A stretch of DNA of 64,000 nt. Origin: Micropterix aruncella (taxonomy: Eukaryota; Arthropoda; Insecta; Lepidoptera; Micropterigidae). Both the position numbers and the translations under genes were made by a program. The notes beneath the pieces were generated by a model, which saw only the letters and a program-made list of their open reading frames with translations, searched no databases and was not told the DNA's origin. The stretch covers positions 1,407,335 to 1,471,334 of the forward strand of contig OX155954.1 in NCBI GenBank assembly GCA_944548615.1. Reading direction: 5' to 3'. Below are positions 63,411 to 64,000 of the stretch, one piece after another; positions within the stretch are counted from its first letter, which is position 1, and each line of letters begins with the position of its first letter.

Positions 63411-64000
63411 GCAAAAACGGATTTGGTTCGTCGAACCAAATACGAGCGTCCGATAATGCTATACCAGTGAATAAGTGACTTTGCCGTACCAGTAAATAAG
63501 TGACTTATAAATTTCGATAACGGGGCCCAGCTAGATAAGATAAACAGCTGTTCAATCAATCCATGTTTATCACATCGCTATTTCCGCCTCACAGTATTTC
63601 CTGCGCATGCTCAGAGAAATCTAAGTTGAACGTCCTGACCGAAATTTGACTGGCACGCGATTTCCGGTTCCGTTTTCCGAAGTGATACAATGAAAAGCGC
63701 TCTTATTTCCGAAGTCTGGACAGGACATGTGGCACGAAAGTGGGCGCGCAACGCCCGCTGAATTATTTATAGGAATAACTGTCCGTTTTAATAGTTTACA
63801 AAATCGCGAATACTTTCATTTCTTCGTATGAAATTTATATCGCAGACGTCGCTTTTTGCTGCACTAGCTAGAATCTAGGTGTTCGTCGACGCGACGAAAG
63901 CGACAACAAGGGAAATAAAATCGGTTATGTGCGAGTTTGACTCGCGCGTCGAGGTTTCCGTACTTTGCTACTTATTTTCACCACGACAAAGCTCGGCATT
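63411..64000. other. unassigned, CpG-rich toward the window edge
   Basis: CpG frequency rises after about 63600 with many 'gcgcgc'/'tcgcgc' steps. This could be a promoter region of a gene beyond the window, possibly the missing 5' end of gene B, but no exon can be shown. Confidence 0.3.

Noticed and set aside
1..64000. CRISPR array, operon or bacterial-type defence system
   Set aside because: The repeats present are transposons and tandem satellites of eukaryotic type; coding sequence is spliced.

Overview
The window looks like AT-rich insect nuclear DNA, most likely from a moth or butterfly. The reasons are spliced genes with GT-AG introns, a canonical U2 snRNA, a piggyBac relative, Helitrons with TC...CTAG ends, several hAT families, a BEL/Pao element and many Jockey-like LINE fragments. 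There is no bacterial-style gene organisation. Taxonomy is inferred from repeat types and gene style, not from a search.

Host genes. Two MARVEL-domain (four-helix membrane) protein genes lie in tandem on the minus strand. Gene A can be assembled completely: coding exons 19897-19787, 6171-5983, 4818-4696 and 774-700 give 165 residues in phase 0. A probable non-coding first exon ends at 25393 in a CpG-rich promoter-like region. Gene B is a paralogue whose last three coding exons are 41438-41271, 39792-39679 and 39588-39499; its first exon was not found and may lie beyond the window. A U2 snRNA sequence (37534-37348, minus) sits between the two genes.

Mobile elements make up most of the rest. 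Bounded copies with visible ends and target duplications are: Helitrons at 1198-2595 (+) and 58077-59911 (-); hAT-type elements at 9282-10146, 14039-14748, 24229-24605, 30196-30603, 36367-37159 and 47401-50759; a piggyBac derivative at 26693-28031; a Tc1/mariner-like element at 32296-33126; a pogo/Tigger-like MITE at 45766-46085; a PIF/Harbinger-like element at 58324-59226; and a BEL/Pao element with a gag-protease ORF (about 52779-55625). Several are nested: LINE in Helitron, LINE in hAT, Harbinger in Helitron, and one retroposon copy inside a second copy of its own family.

Most striking points: a retroposon with a 12-bp target duplication sits exactly across the 5' end of the U2 sequence; a 134-bp near-perfect palindrome lies 43 bp into intron 1 of gene A; a compact perfect 21-bp hairpin lies in the same intron; an internally deleted piggyBac keeps an intact in-frame ORF joining the transposase N-terminus to its C-terminal zinc-binding domain; a BEL/Pao element has lost almost all of pol through a 10-nt microhomology; and CTCF-like motifs recur across the window. 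I found no operon-like or defence-type system.
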